DNA from: Nemania diffusa
Taxonomy: Eukaryota; Ascomycota; Sordariomycetes; Xylariales; Xylariaceae
NCBI GenBank assembly: GCA_038501195.1
Contig: JBBPUQ010000001.1
Coordinates: 4,154,001-4,218,000, forward strand
Reading direction: 5' to 3'
Length of the DNA: 64,000 bases
Shown: one piece after another, positions 1 through 12,848 of the stretch
How positions within the stretch are numbered: the stretch's first letter is position 1
How the letters are laid out: the number at the start of each line of letters is the position of its first letter
Program-made: the position numbers and the translations under genes
Notes under the pieces: model-generated
Database searches by the model: none
What the model was told of the DNA's origin: nothing
Seen by the model: only the letters and a program-made list of their open reading frames with translations

Positions 1-54
1 TCACTCGAGGTGTAGTTTTGTGTTGGCATATAGGGTCCACAATCTAGCTACGAG
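1..54. other. Left flank of the nested transposon block
   Basis: Ordinary-composition DNA outside element A. It ends just before the AGTAT target-site copy at 55-59. Joined across the block it continues into 56166 onward, so these bases and the PKC1 upstream region were contiguous before element A inserted. No gene is visible in this short stretch. Confidence 0.7.
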
Positions 55-59
55 AGTAT

Positions 60-262
60 TGTTAGAAATAAACCTTCTAGATTGATTGAATTGATTGGTG
101 TGATTATTGTTGTTGTGTGTTACCGCTGTTCTGAGAGATTTTTCTCTAGCATATAAAATAAGTATATAAATAGAACTTTTTGAAACAGAAAATATTTTTT
201 TCTAGTTAAAGCTTTTTAATATTTAAAATATAGAGCTTAATTTATTTTTTATATATTTAATA
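60..262. repeat. Element A left LTR (203 bp)
   Basis: Direct-repeat partner of 55958-56160. Shared blocks include the GAGATTTTT(C/T)TCTAG region near 140-150, TTTTGAAACAGAA near 178-190 and the AATATAG.GC.TAATTTA stretch near 225-245. Differences are mostly C/T or G/A. The first ~120 bp keep normal composition while the last ~80 bp are strongly A+T-shifted. AGTAT at 55-59 is the left target-site copy. Confidence 0.85.
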
Positions 263-1063
263 TATTTTTATAAAACTAAGTTTTTAAAATATTGTTTTAA
301 TTAATATAAAAAGTTTAAAATAAATTATAATTTAATTTAGTAATTGTTTTAAAAATATTAATAATAAAGCAGCAAAAAAACTAGTTGTTATTTAAACAAA
401 TAAACAGTTTAAAAATATACTGACTTTTTTTATTAATTTTTTATTATATTTTTAAATATTTTAAGTAATTTAAATTAATTTAGCAATATAATAAAATAAT
501 AAATATATATATTTAAATAAATAAGCAATATAATAAAATATATATTATTTTTTTGATTTTTTATTATATTTTTAATTGATTTAAAAACTATATATTAGTT
601 TTAGTTTATATTAATCGATTTAAAAACTATAAAATTATTTTTAAAAGTATTAAAATCGATTTAAAAACTATAAGCTAATTTTAAATTAATAACTTATTAA
701 TTTTTTTTTTAAAACTTTTTTTTAAAACTTTTAATTTTTTATTAATAGCTTTTTTTATTTGTTTTATTTATAATTTTTTTTTTATATTAATTAAATTAAA
801 TTGTTGTAAAAAAAATTTTTATTTTTTTTTTATAAGATTTTTTATAAATTTATTTGTAATTATTTTATTTATAAATATATATTTAATTTATAAATATTTT
901 TATTAAATTTTTTGTTTTAATTAATAATTATATATATTAATATATTTTAATTTAATTTTTAAAACTATTATTTTTTTATTTATTAATTTTATTATTTATT
1001 AATTATTATATTTAATTATTATATAATTTTTTTTTAATTTAAAGTTTAGTTTTTTAAAAAATC
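263..1063. other. Element A internal segment 1 (A+T-saturated), ending in the B target site
   Basis: About 0.8 kb of almost pure A/T DNA between A's left LTR and element B. It contains short direct repeats (see 574-671), no usable reading frame and no recognisable primer-binding site. The last five bases, AAATC at 1059-1063, are the left target-site copy for element B. Confidence 0.6.
574..671. repeat. Three copies of an 18-bp motif spaced about 40 bp
   Basis: The motif AT(T/C)GATTTAAAAACTATA occurs at about 574-591, 613-630 and 654-671, a degenerate 40-41 bp tandem repeat in the A leader. A second short duplication, AGCAATATAATAAAATA, is at about 482-498 and 523-539. Such arrays are common next to LTRs; no function is inferred. 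Confidence 0.6.
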
Positions 1064-1243
1064 TATTATAGAGTAAAAAAAACTATAAGTTAAATATAAT
1101 ATAATAAATAGTATATAGCTAATAATATATATTATATAAAATTAAAGCTTAAAAAAAAGAAATTTTTTTTTTAAAATATATATAAAATAAATATATACAA
1201 ATATATTAGTACTTTTTTAAATTTTAGCTTTTAGATTTTAATA
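1064..1243. repeat. Element B left LTR (180 bp)
   Basis: Direct-repeat partner of 47597-47774; nearly all differences are G/A or C/T plus small changes in poly(A) runs. It follows AAATC at 1059-1063. Confidence 0.8.
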
Positions 1244-1486
1244 ATTATTTTTTTTTTTAGTTTAAATTATTTTTAACTTAATTGTAAAAATTAATTATAA
1301 ATCAATTAATTTAAATATATAAATTAATTAATTGATTTATTAGTTTAATTAATTAAAAATATAAATAATATATAATTATATATAAATATTTAAATATTTT
1401 ATAAATTGCTAATTTTTAAAAATAATTTATATTTTTATTAGCGTAATTTTATATATAAACAAAAATATATAAAGTTATAAATCTGC

Positions 1487-1528
<42 letters not shown>

Positions 1529-4500
1529 TGCTATTAATTTTATTAACTTTTATTTAACAAGTTTTTTTTTGCTATTTATACCCGTTTTTAAATTATTTTT
1601 ATACTTTTTTTTTTTTTTTTTTATATTTTATTTGTTACTATTGTTTTTAATATATTTTTATATTATTAAATTGTTTATATTTGCAACTATTAATTTAAAT
1701 ATTAAAACAAGTTTTAAATTATAGTTATTTTGTTAATATATTATTTTTACTTTAAATATTTTTATAATTTTTTTTAATTTAAAAATATTAAATTTTTAAA
1801 AATTTGCTGCTTTTTTAAAAATTTAAAAAGTTTTATATATAGTAACTATTAAAAAAGCTACAATATTTATAAATTTATAAATAATTTTATATTTGTTTTA
1901 ATTTTATTTTATTATTAAAGAATTAATTATTTGTTATAATAATTTTTGATATAGTTTATTTATATAAAATTTTAAAGTTTAATATTAATTTATTTGATTT
2001 AAAACAAAAAAATAACAATAATTTAGCTAATACTATTGTTTATAATAAAAAAAAAAGTTATATTTAATATATTTTGATTTAATTTTGCTATAAAATCATT
2101 AAAACATAGTTTTATTTTTTGAAATTTTTTTATTGCATTTTTTTTTTATACTATATTACTTTTTGCTTTATTAGCAAAGTTTTTATTGTAAAAATAAACT
2201 GTTTTATTTATATTTGTTATTAATTTTAATATTAATTGCTAATTTTAAAATATTATTACTAAATATTAATTTTTAATTTATTAATGTAAAACTTTAATTT
2301 AATAAATTATTGCTTTTTTTATTATTAATATTATAAATAAATTGTTTTATTTATTTTTTACTTTTATTTTTAACTTAAATAAAATATTAATTAATATATT
2401 TAATATTGCTGTATTATTATATTTTATTTGTAATTTTTTAATACTAACTATATAACTTAGTTTTTAATTATATATTATTTTATAAAAAAAATAAAAACGA
2501 TTTATTACAAAAATAATAATAATATAAAGCATTTTAAAACTTATAAAAAATTTATAGTATTTTTTGATATTTTTAAATTTATTTTTTGAATTTTTTAACA
2601 AAGTTTTATATATAACTTATTAATAAAACATAAATTATTATTTAAAAAAATAAATTTGATTTTTATTATATAAACTTTTTTATAAAAGTTTTAATTTATT
2701 TTATTTTGTTAATTTTTTTAATAATTTTAAATAATTAATTAAAAAGTTTTTTTAGCAGTTTTAATGTTTTTTTATTATAATATTATAAGTAGTTTTTTTT
2801 ATAATTTTGCTAATTTATTTTTTTTATGTTTTTTTTTTTTTTTTTAAAGTTTATAATAGCTTTAGCAATAAATATATTAATAATTAATATTTATTAATTA
2901 TATTTAATTAGCTAGTTTTTTTATTTAATTTTATAATATAAATTTTTTTTGTAAATATGTTTTTTTACTATATTTTTTATTTTTTATTTTATATTATTGT
3001 TTTTTAAATTAAATATAAATAATTTATTTATATTATTAATTTTTTAAAATTTTAATAATTAAATAAAAAATATATTATAAAAATAAATATATTATATAAA
3101 AAAACAAAAACGATAAATTTATAAACTAATTTTACTAATAATTTTAAATAATTTAATATATTTAAAAACTAGTTTATAATAATATTTTTTAAATTTAAAA
3201 TATTTAGTTAATAAAACAATTAATTAATTTATTTTATAACTTATTAATTTATATTTATTATTATAATATTTTATTTAATTTTTAATTATATTTTATTATT
3301 ATTTTATTAATTTATTTTTAATAACTTTTAATTTATTTAATCAATTTTATATTATTAATATTTTTTTTAAAATAAAATTATTTTTAATAAATAATTTAAA
3401 TTTTAATATATAGCTATATAAAATTTAAAAAAATAAAATATTAATAGTTAAATTAATTGTTAAATTTATAGTAAAAAAAACTTAAAATAATAATTAAAAC
3501 TAATTAATTTGTTTAATAAAAATAAAATATTTTAAATAATATTTAATTATTTAATTTATATATTTTATTTAATTATTAATCTTAAAATAAAATATAATTA
3601 AATAATGTTTTTTAATTTTAATATAATAATATAAATTAAACTAAAAACTATTAATAAATATAAAACTTTAATTAATAATTATTTTAATAAAACTTTTAAA
3701 TTTATATTTTATTTTTTAATAAAATAAAATAATTAACTATATAACTGTTATAATAATATAAACAAATAATAAATATATTAGTTTAATAAATTAATTTATA
3801 ATTATTAATATAAAATTTATATAATTATTTTTATAAAAAGTTTTTAATAAATTAATTATAAAGTTTATAAATAATTTTTATATAAATTTAATAAATATTA
3901 ACAAATTATTTAATTTATTATATTTTTAATAATGTTTTATTTTAAATTTAAAGCAAATAATATAGCTTTTTATATAGCTTTATATATTATATTTTAAGTT
4001 TTATTAATAGAACTTTTTTTAAAAAAGTTTTAAAATATATTTTTAATTAAAATAACTTATAAAAAAGTTGTTATAATATAATTCAATTAATTGAAAATAA
4101 ATCGATTTTTTAAAAAATATATAAACTTTTTTGTTATAAAAAATTAAAAAATTTTAAATTAACTATTAACTTTTTATAGCTAAATTATTTTTAATTTATT
4201 TAAAAATTTATTAATATTTAAAATTTTTTTTTTTAAATGTTTTAAATTAATAATTTAAAACTTTAATTAACTTTTAAGTTTTAAATATTTTTTTTTATAA
4301 TAATTATTTATATTTATATATATATAATTAATTAAATAAAAATTAATCGTTTAAAAAAATAACATTTAATATAAACTTTTTTAATTAATATTTTTAAATA
4401 TTAATTTTTTATAGTTATATATTATATAATAATTTTTTTTTTTAATATAAAAAAAAATTTATATTAAAAAATATATTATTTATATAATTAAAATAACATA

Positions 4501-6148
4501 AAAAAAAATCGGTTTTATTTTGTTTTTTTTTTTTATATTTAATAATAAAATTAAAAAAAACTAAATAAATATATTATTAAATTTATTTTTTATTTAGTTT
4601 TAATATTTTTATAAAAACTTAAAAATTATTATAATTAATTAATATTTTAATAAATAATTTATTTTTTTATAAATAATAATATTAATATTTAAAACTTTTA
4701 ATAATAGTTAGTATTTTTTTATTTAATATATTTTAATTTAATTTTTAGTTAAAAAACTTTTAAAAATAAAATAAAACTAGTTATTATTACTTTTAATTAT
4801 TTTTTTGCAATAAATTATTTATAAATATAACTTTAAATATATTAATTTTTAATAATATTTATTTTTTAAAATTAAAATATATAAAAAAAATAATTTATTT
4901 AAATAAATTTTGCAATTATTTAAAAGTATATTTTTTTAAATTATTTAAAAAAATTCGACTTTTTTTTGTTTTAGTTATACTTTTTTTTAAATATTAATAT
5001 AATAAAACAATAACTAAAAAATATTTTTTAATAAAACAATAATAAAAGTTATAAAATTTTAAAAATTATTATAGTTTATAATAAAAATTAAAAAAAAGCT
5101 ACTTTTTAATAATATTAATTTATAAAAAGTTTATTTTAATTTTTTTATTTAAAATAATATAATTTAAAAATTTTAGTTTATATTAATAAAATTAATATTT
5201 AAAAAGTTTAATATATAGTTTAGTTTTTTAAAATTTTTTAATAATATTTTAAATATAATTTATATATAAATTTTTATTTAAAAAAAAAACAAATATATTA
5301 TTAAAATATATTATATAAAAAATATTTAAAATATTATTAAATATTTTTTATATATAATTTTAAAAAATAATTAAAATATTATATAAACTTATAAATATAA
5401 TTAAAAATTTATAATATTTATAATGTATATAAAATGTTATTTTTTATTTATTTTTTTTTTTAAATTTATATATAATAATAAATATTTTTAAAATTAATTT
5501 TTGAAAATATTTTTATATATATAATTTTATTTAACATTTTTAAAATAAATAAAAAAATAAAGCGATTTTTTTGCAAAATTTTATTAAATTTTTTATAATT
5601 AACATAAAAATATAAAGTTTTATTTTTTTTAAATATAAAAAATATTAATACTTTTATAAAACTTTTTAATTTTTTAATTTTTTTATTTTTTATTATTTTT
5701 TATAGCTAATTTTTTAGTTTTTATAATTTATTTTAAACTAAAAAATAAATAAAATAATAAAAAACTATTATATTTTTTTATAAATTAATTAATAAGTTGT
5801 TTTAATAAATATAAAAAAATATATTAATATTAAAAATATTAAAAAATTTAAATAAATTTTAAAACTTTTTTAAAACTAAATTAAAACTTATAAAAGTTAA
5901 TTTTATTTTTATTTTTTTAAAAAATAAAAGCTTAAACAAAATAATAATTATTTAATAATATTTTTTATTTTAATAAATTTATATAAACTTTTAAAATAAT
6001 AATAATTTAAAATGTTTTTATTTAAAACTAAAAAATTATTAATTTAAACTTAAATTTAATATAATTTTTTTGCTTTTTAAAATTAATTAAAACAATAATA
6101 TTAGATTTTTTTTTAATTAATTATTATATAATATTATAATATATATAT
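1244..6148. other. Element B internal segment 1, RIP-saturated, no genes
   Basis: About 4.9 kb of nearly pure A/T with isolated GC, CG or AC dinucleotides. Every frame is closed at short intervals by TAA and TAG. Coding remnants are presumably here, since this is the bulk of an LTR element, but nothing is recognisable by eye. The last five bases, TATAT at 6144-6148, are the left target-site copy for element C. Confidence 0.55.
1490..1525. repeat. Uninterrupted T36 homopolymer
   Basis: Thirty-six consecutive T residues on the plus strand, clearly longer than neighbouring T runs of 8-18. It lies about 250 bp inside element B. It could be replication-slippage growth of a poly(T) tract or the poly(A) tail of a LINE or processed insert on the minus strand. 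No flanking duplication was identified to prove the latter. Confidence 0.9.
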
Positions 6149-6456
6149 TGTTAGTAGAACTTTTTATATATATATATACAAAAAGATTTAGAATAATCTA
6201 TAAAGTTTAGGGTTTGTTTCTAAGTTTTAAAGTTCTATATTAATTCATATATATATTTTACAAAAAAAAATATAACCAGAAAAATTATATACAAATTATT
6301 TACATATGTATATATATAGGACCTATAGGTCCTGTAAATCTTAGTAGATCTTTATATTTTTTATCTATTTAGTTATTTAATAAAAGTTCTGGTTTAGGTT
6401 TTAATTGTATATATCTAATATGTATATATAAGTTTTGTTAAATTATTAATTTAATA
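6149..6456. repeat. Element C left LTR (308 bp)
   Basis: Starts TGTTAGTAGAAC and ends TTTAATA (CAACA before decay, as in the right LTR). It contains a perfect 16-bp palindrome AGGACCTATAGGTCCT at 6318-6333 and the shared TTAGTAGATCTTT motif near 6342-6354. The right copy is split at 11836/45392. Confidence 0.8.
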
Positions 6457-9400
6457 TTAAAGATTTTTTCTTTTATATAATAACTCCAGTTTTAATATTA
6501 ACTAATTTTTCGTTATTTTTTTTACTATTTAATCAATTTATATATATTTTTATTTATATAACTAGTTTATTTATATTAATTAGCTTTTTTAATATTTAAT
6601 TAAATGCTTTTTTTATATAAATATTTGCTAAGTTGTTTTTATTATTAATTTAATATATTTTTATAATTTTGCGATTTTTATACGCTTTTTAAAATAATAT
6701 AATATTGATTATAAATTGCTTTTTTTATATAATTTTTAGCTTAATTAAATATTTATATAAAGATTTAAAATCAATATATATAACTAATAATATAGTTAGT
6801 AATTTTATTATATAAATGATTTTTTAAAAAGTTATATTAAATATAATAGCATAATTAAATTTATTAACTATATTATATAACTTATTTGTTAATATATTAT
6901 ATATAATTTATTTATATTTGATTAAATTTTAATAAATAATATTACTTTTAATTATAAAAGTATTTTTTATATAGTTTTTATTAATTAATATGATTATAAA
7001 TTTAATTTAAGAATTTAAATTTTTATTGTTTGCAAATATTTTATTGATAAAAATAAAGATTTTTATACAACTAAGGTTTAAAAGTATATAGTATAGTTTT
7101 TATTATATATTATCGATTTGCTATTATATTTATATATTTAATACTTTAATATTGTTTTTTAACAGCTTTTGAACTTATATAGCAATTAATAAGTCGTATA
7201 ATATTTTTAGTTAATATACTAACATAATATATACTTTTTGAATTTATTAAATAATATATTGCTGAAAATAATTTTTTATATAAAAGTTAATAATATATAA
7301 TTGCTCGGTTTATTTTTATTAAATAAAAATAAAATCTTGTTTATTTATTTAAATTTTGTTTTTATTAAATTTAATAAAATATTTAAATATTAATTTTGTT
7401 TTTAATTTTATATAAAATAATAGCTTAGTTTTTTTTTTATATAAAAACTTTTTAAATATAATATTAAAAATATTGTTTATTTAAAATTTTATAATTACAA
7501 ATTTATCAGGTTTTTTTTTAATATATAATAAATATAAATTATATATAAATATTTTTATATTTAATTTTTAGCAGTAATATCTATAGTAAATTTTATATTA
7601 ATATAATTTTAATTTAGCTAATTTATATAATAGTTATATAATTTAAAATATAATACTTACTGAATATTTGTTTTTTAGTTTTTTTAGTAAGTAAGTATAA
7701 ATTTTTTAGTTTAATTTGTTATATAACTATATATATATTTAAAAAATGTTTTATAATTCTATATATATACTATAGTTTTAAATAAATAATAGTTTTAAAG
7801 CTATAATAAACTGTTAATTTATATATTAAATTGTTAATATTTATATAAAAATTTAAACTTTATTGTTATTTTTATAATTTTATATAATTAATTTAAACTT
7901 TTTATATAGTTTAGTTATTTTACTTTTAACTTTTTATATAAGTTTAATTTAAAAAATTTTTATTTAATTATATTAGTTTAAATTATATTATATAAATTAA
8001 AATATATTTTAAATTGCTAGTATATTTATTTTAACTATATTTAATTGTTTAAAAAGTATACTAAGTGTAATAATTATATCGTTTTATTTTAATTATATAA
8101 CTAAAGTATAATTGTTGACTTTTTTTAGTATAAAATATTAGTTGCTAATAAGTATAAATGATTTTTTTAGTCTGTTTTTATATCAAAGTTGCAGCTATTT
8201 AACAGCTTAAAAATAGTTGTATAAAAGGTTATTTTTTTTATATAATAAATCAAGTATAACTTTTTGTTAATAATATAGCTTAACTTATATATAATAAAAT
8301 TTAGCTAGTTTATTTATTATATCGACTATAATATTATAATTTTTAATCGTAGAAATTTTATATAGTTTTGTTTAACTTTTGCGTTTTTTTTATATTATAA
8401 TTTTACTTTAAAAAAATAAAAAAAATATTTTATATAATAATATTAGTTTGTTTTTAGTTTATATAGTTTAGTTAATATTAATTTTTATATAAATATTTTT
8501 TAATATTTTTATAGTTTTTTATATAGCTTTTATTTTTTAAATAATTTTTAATAAAAAAAGTAAGTCGCTATTAATTTTTAAATAAGTTTTAAAAATTAAC
8601 AAAATAAATATAAAACTATTTAGTTTAGTTATATTGTTTAAAGTTTTTATAGCTATTTATAGTATTATTTTTTTGTTTATATAATAGTTGATTTTTTTGT
8701 ATAAAATATTAAATATATAATAAAGTAATATATATATTTGTTTAATTTTTCTAATAGTTTAATATACTTTAATAAGCATTTTTTTATATAAAGCTTTAAT
8801 TAGTTATATATTATTATAAAATTTTTCAAATGAAAAATTTATATTAAAGTTATATATAATATAATCAAGTAGTTTTTGGTATATTAAAATCTAATATTAA
8901 TATAGTATATTTTAAATATTATATATATTTAAAAATTTTAAAAATTTAGCTATTTAAAATAAAATATTTATATCGATTATATATAAAGTCGATTATTTAT
9001 TAATTTATATAATATTAATAATGATTTTATAATTAAAATTGTATTTATTTTTTAGCGAAAACTTAAATTTTTTTGAAATTTAGTTATATAATTAACAATA
9101 ATAGCAAAACTTTTTAATTTTTCGAAATATTAAAATATTAATATTATTATATTTAACTTTTTACAATAATTTTATAAGTTTTTTTATATAAAAGTGTTTA
9201 AATTAACAATGTAATTTTTAAAGCTTTTGTTTTATAAAGTAATTTGTAACTTTTAATTAATTAATATTAAAAAATAAATATTTTTATTTTTATATAATTA
9301 ATACTGTTATATTATTTTGTTATATAATTATATTTTATATATTATTAAAATAAATATATAATTAGTTTATATTTTATAATAACAGTAAAAATAAAGTCGA

Positions 9401-11751
9401 TATATTTAAAATATAAAATTTAATCGGTTTAATTAATATTAATATAATTATAGTATTTATAGTTTTAAAACTTTTAATATTATTAAATTAAATTGTTATA
9501 TTATTTAATATTTAATTTATTTATATAAAAAAGTTTTTTTATATAAAAGCTTTAGCTTGGGTTTTTTTAATAGTTGAAATTTTAGTTATGCTAGTATTTT
9601 ATAAAATATTTTAATATTTTATATTATATTAACTGTTTAAATAGAAATTGTTTAATATCAACGTTTAGTTTTAAGTATATATATTTTTTTTTGTTATATA
9701 ATAAAAATATACTAAATTTATTAAAAATTAAACTATTTTATTTCTAGTTTTAAAATTTAAATCGTTATTAAATTTATTATTATATAAAAAGTTTTTATTA
9801 TTTTTATAGTTTAGTATAAATATATTATATTTTTTATACAATAAAGTTTTTTGCTTTAAAGTATTATATATAGTAAAATATTATTTTTTTGTTTTAGATT
9901 TTTTTTATTAACTATAATTAGTAAACTAATAATCAAGCTTTTTGTAAATAAAGCACTTTTTATTATTTTTATTATTTTTATTATATAATTGCTATAGTTT
10001 TTAACAAAAATTTTTTTTAAAGTTATAATTATATAATTGTTTTAAATATTTAGTATTATATTATTTGTTAATAAAATAAACATTTGTTATATAATAATAG
10101 TTTATTTTTTAATTAAAAAAAACTTATAGTACTATTTATAAATTAAAAAATAAAGTTTTATATATAAGTTTTTAATTAATTAAAGTAAATTTAAACTTAA
10201 ATATATTAAAATATATTTATATAACTACTATATAAAGTAGTATTTTTTTATAATAACTAAGTTTTAAAGTATATTATATAAATTAAAGTTTATTAATTAT
10301 AGTTTTTAATATTTTAAATATTATTTTTATTAAATTGTTTTATTTTATTTATATAAAAATAATAATAGTTTAATTAATTTAATATTAATTATAATTAACT
10401 GTTATATTAAAATAATTATTAAATATTGTATAAATTTTGTTTTATTTATATATTAAACCAATATAGTTAAAATAATACTGTTTAGCTTTTTTTTTTAATA
10501 CAAAAAAAAATACTGTATAATATTGTTTTTTAGTAATTTTAAATCGATAATACGTCAAAATAAAAATTTAAACTTTGTTGTATAATATATTGTACAGTTT
10601 ATTGTTATAGTTTTAGTTGAATTGTTATATTTTAATAAATATAATAAATTAAGCTGTTTTAATTAAACTATTATAAATAATTTAAATAAAAAGAAATTTG
10701 TATAATTGATTTTTATATATAAGTAAAAGTATAAAATATACAGTAAAAATTTTAGAAATAAATATAAGTTTTTAAGTTTTTGTTTATATAAAAAAAATAT
10801 ATATTTAATTATTTATATTAAGTACTAAAATATATGTTAATGTTGTTAGTTTTAATATAGCTGATTATAATATTAAATAGTTTATTTATATAATTGAAAG
10901 TTTTAATATATTTACTAATATAAATGTTAAAGCTATTTATATAAATATATTATTATTTAAATTTTTATTGTTTTTGTTTATATATTTTTTAATAATATAT
11001 AAAAGTTTGTTTTTAAGCGATTTTTTATATACTTTAATATTTTTGTTATTTTTAGCAATAGCAATAAATTTTTTTTAAAATATATAACTAATATTTATTA
11101 ATATCGGTTTTATTTAATTGTTAAAATTTATTATAAATATTTATATAAGCTGTTTGTTTTCGATTTTTAATTATATATAGTTTTATAAACATTTTATAAA
11201 ATATATTGTTAATTATAAAAATTTAGCAAATTAATCAAAATTAATAGTTGTATTTTAATATTTAAAATCAGTTTGTTTTTTTTAAATCTTTATTTAAATG
11301 CTGTTATTTTTAGCTATATTTTTATATATAAATTTATTTTTATTATATAAAATTGCTAATTTGTTATTTTAAGTTTATTTAGCTGTTGCAGCTATAACTA
11401 CTGTAGTTGTTTTTATTATAAGTGCTAATATAGTTGTAAAAAGTAATAGAATAAAAAAAATAAAGTAAATAATATAATTAAAAAAGTAAATGTATAAAAT
11501 AGCTTATAGTTTTGTTGATTTTTATATAAAAATAACTAAATTATTACATAAAACTAGTTTTAATTTTGCAATAGTTAAGTTTTTTTTATTTAACAGTTAA
11601 TTTGATATATTTTTAGCTAATTAATATAAATAGTAGTTTATTTTTTATACAAAAAAAAAAAAAATAAAATACAAAAGCTACTTTTAATAATAGCTAGTTT
11701 TTGCTTTTTTACTTTGTTAATTTATAATTGCGTTTTGTAATTATTAATCAG
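6457..11751. other. Element C internal region, RIP-degraded, no intact genes
   Basis: About 5.3 kb. It is A+T-rich but keeps more G and C than elements A and B, with frequent GCT, TCG and AGC words. All frames are interrupted by TAA/TAG. The size fits a Copia-type gag-pol, but no motif was confidently recognised. Confidence 0.55.
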
Positions 11752-11836
11752 TATTAGTAGAACTTTTTATATATATATATACAAGAGGATTTGGAATAAT
11801 CTGTAGGGTTTAAGGTCTGTTTTTAAGTTCTAAAGT
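11752..11836. repeat. Element C right LTR, first part (85 bp)
   Basis: Aligns base for base with 6149-6233, from TATTAGTAGAAC (TG lost to TA) to CTAAAGT, with only C/T and G/A differences. AGT at 11834-11836 is repeated at 45392-45394 on the far side of insertion D. Confidence 0.8.
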
Positions 11837-12020
11837 GCTTTCGTTTTTAACGAAGGAGGAACAACTGAATAAAACGAAAGGTTATTGTAGTGTTGTAAAA
11901 AATTCCCAGCAGAATTCTATGGCCGAAATAGGTAATTTTGCTTTCTTATTTAGGAAAAATGGGTCAGCTAGTTGTTGAAAAATTTCCAAAATAGTTTTTT
12001 ATTTTAAATAGGAAATTCTT
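11837..12020. other. Less-mutated left edge of insertion D
   Basis: About 180 bp with clearly higher G+C than the DNA to its right. It contains an imperfect hairpin (CTTTCGTT, TTT, AACGAAGG at about 11838-11856), a further AAAACGAAAGG at about 11875, and unmutated words such as AATTCCCAGCAGAATTC and GGCCGAAATAGG. This edge would be the best place to build a family consensus for D. Confidence 0.6.
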
Positions 12021-12848
12021 TTAGTTTATTTAAGTATAGTTTATTCAATTTAGCTTTTATTATATATACGCAGTTATAATTAGCTAAACCGGCTATTTTT
12101 GTATATAAACTGCATTAGTATATATTTATAGTTCATTTTTATTATTTATAGCATAAACTGCTTATTGATTGTTTTAATTTATATTTATTTTATATAAAAA
12201 CTAAAGCAGTAGCTAAAAATTAGCAGCTTTTATTAAACAATATATAAAATCTAATAGTTAATTAAAGTTAAATAAATATAATAGTAGCAGTAGCAGTTAT
12301 AATTGTTTACAACTAATATAATAAATAAATAAAGCAGTTGTAGTTATAATTAATTATATAGCTACTATAGTAAATAAAATAAGCAACTAAGTTATATATA
12401 TTTTTATATAAGTTATTCTAGCTATAACTATTTATGCTACTGTTTATTTATATTATTATTTGTACTATTTATTTGTATTATTATTTATATTACTACTGCT
12501 ACAACTTTTATTTATTAATAATACTGCTGCGTTTTACAATTACTATTAATTTTTTATTATTTTTGAATTTATTATATTTTAAGCTATTAATTAGCTATTT
12601 TTTTAATTAAAAATATTAACTTTAAAATAATTTTTGAGCTTTTAATAGATTTTGCGTTTTTATTTTTAACAAAAGTTTCGTTATTTACTATTGCATCTAG
12701 TTAACATTATTAGCAAACATATTAACTTTTTTGCTAATGCTTTTTTAATAAAAAGCAAACTAATCTAAAATTAATATAACAAAGTTAAAACTTGCAAGAT
12801 TTATTAGTATAATAAATCAATTAGTTTTAAATTTAAAGCTATTAATGT

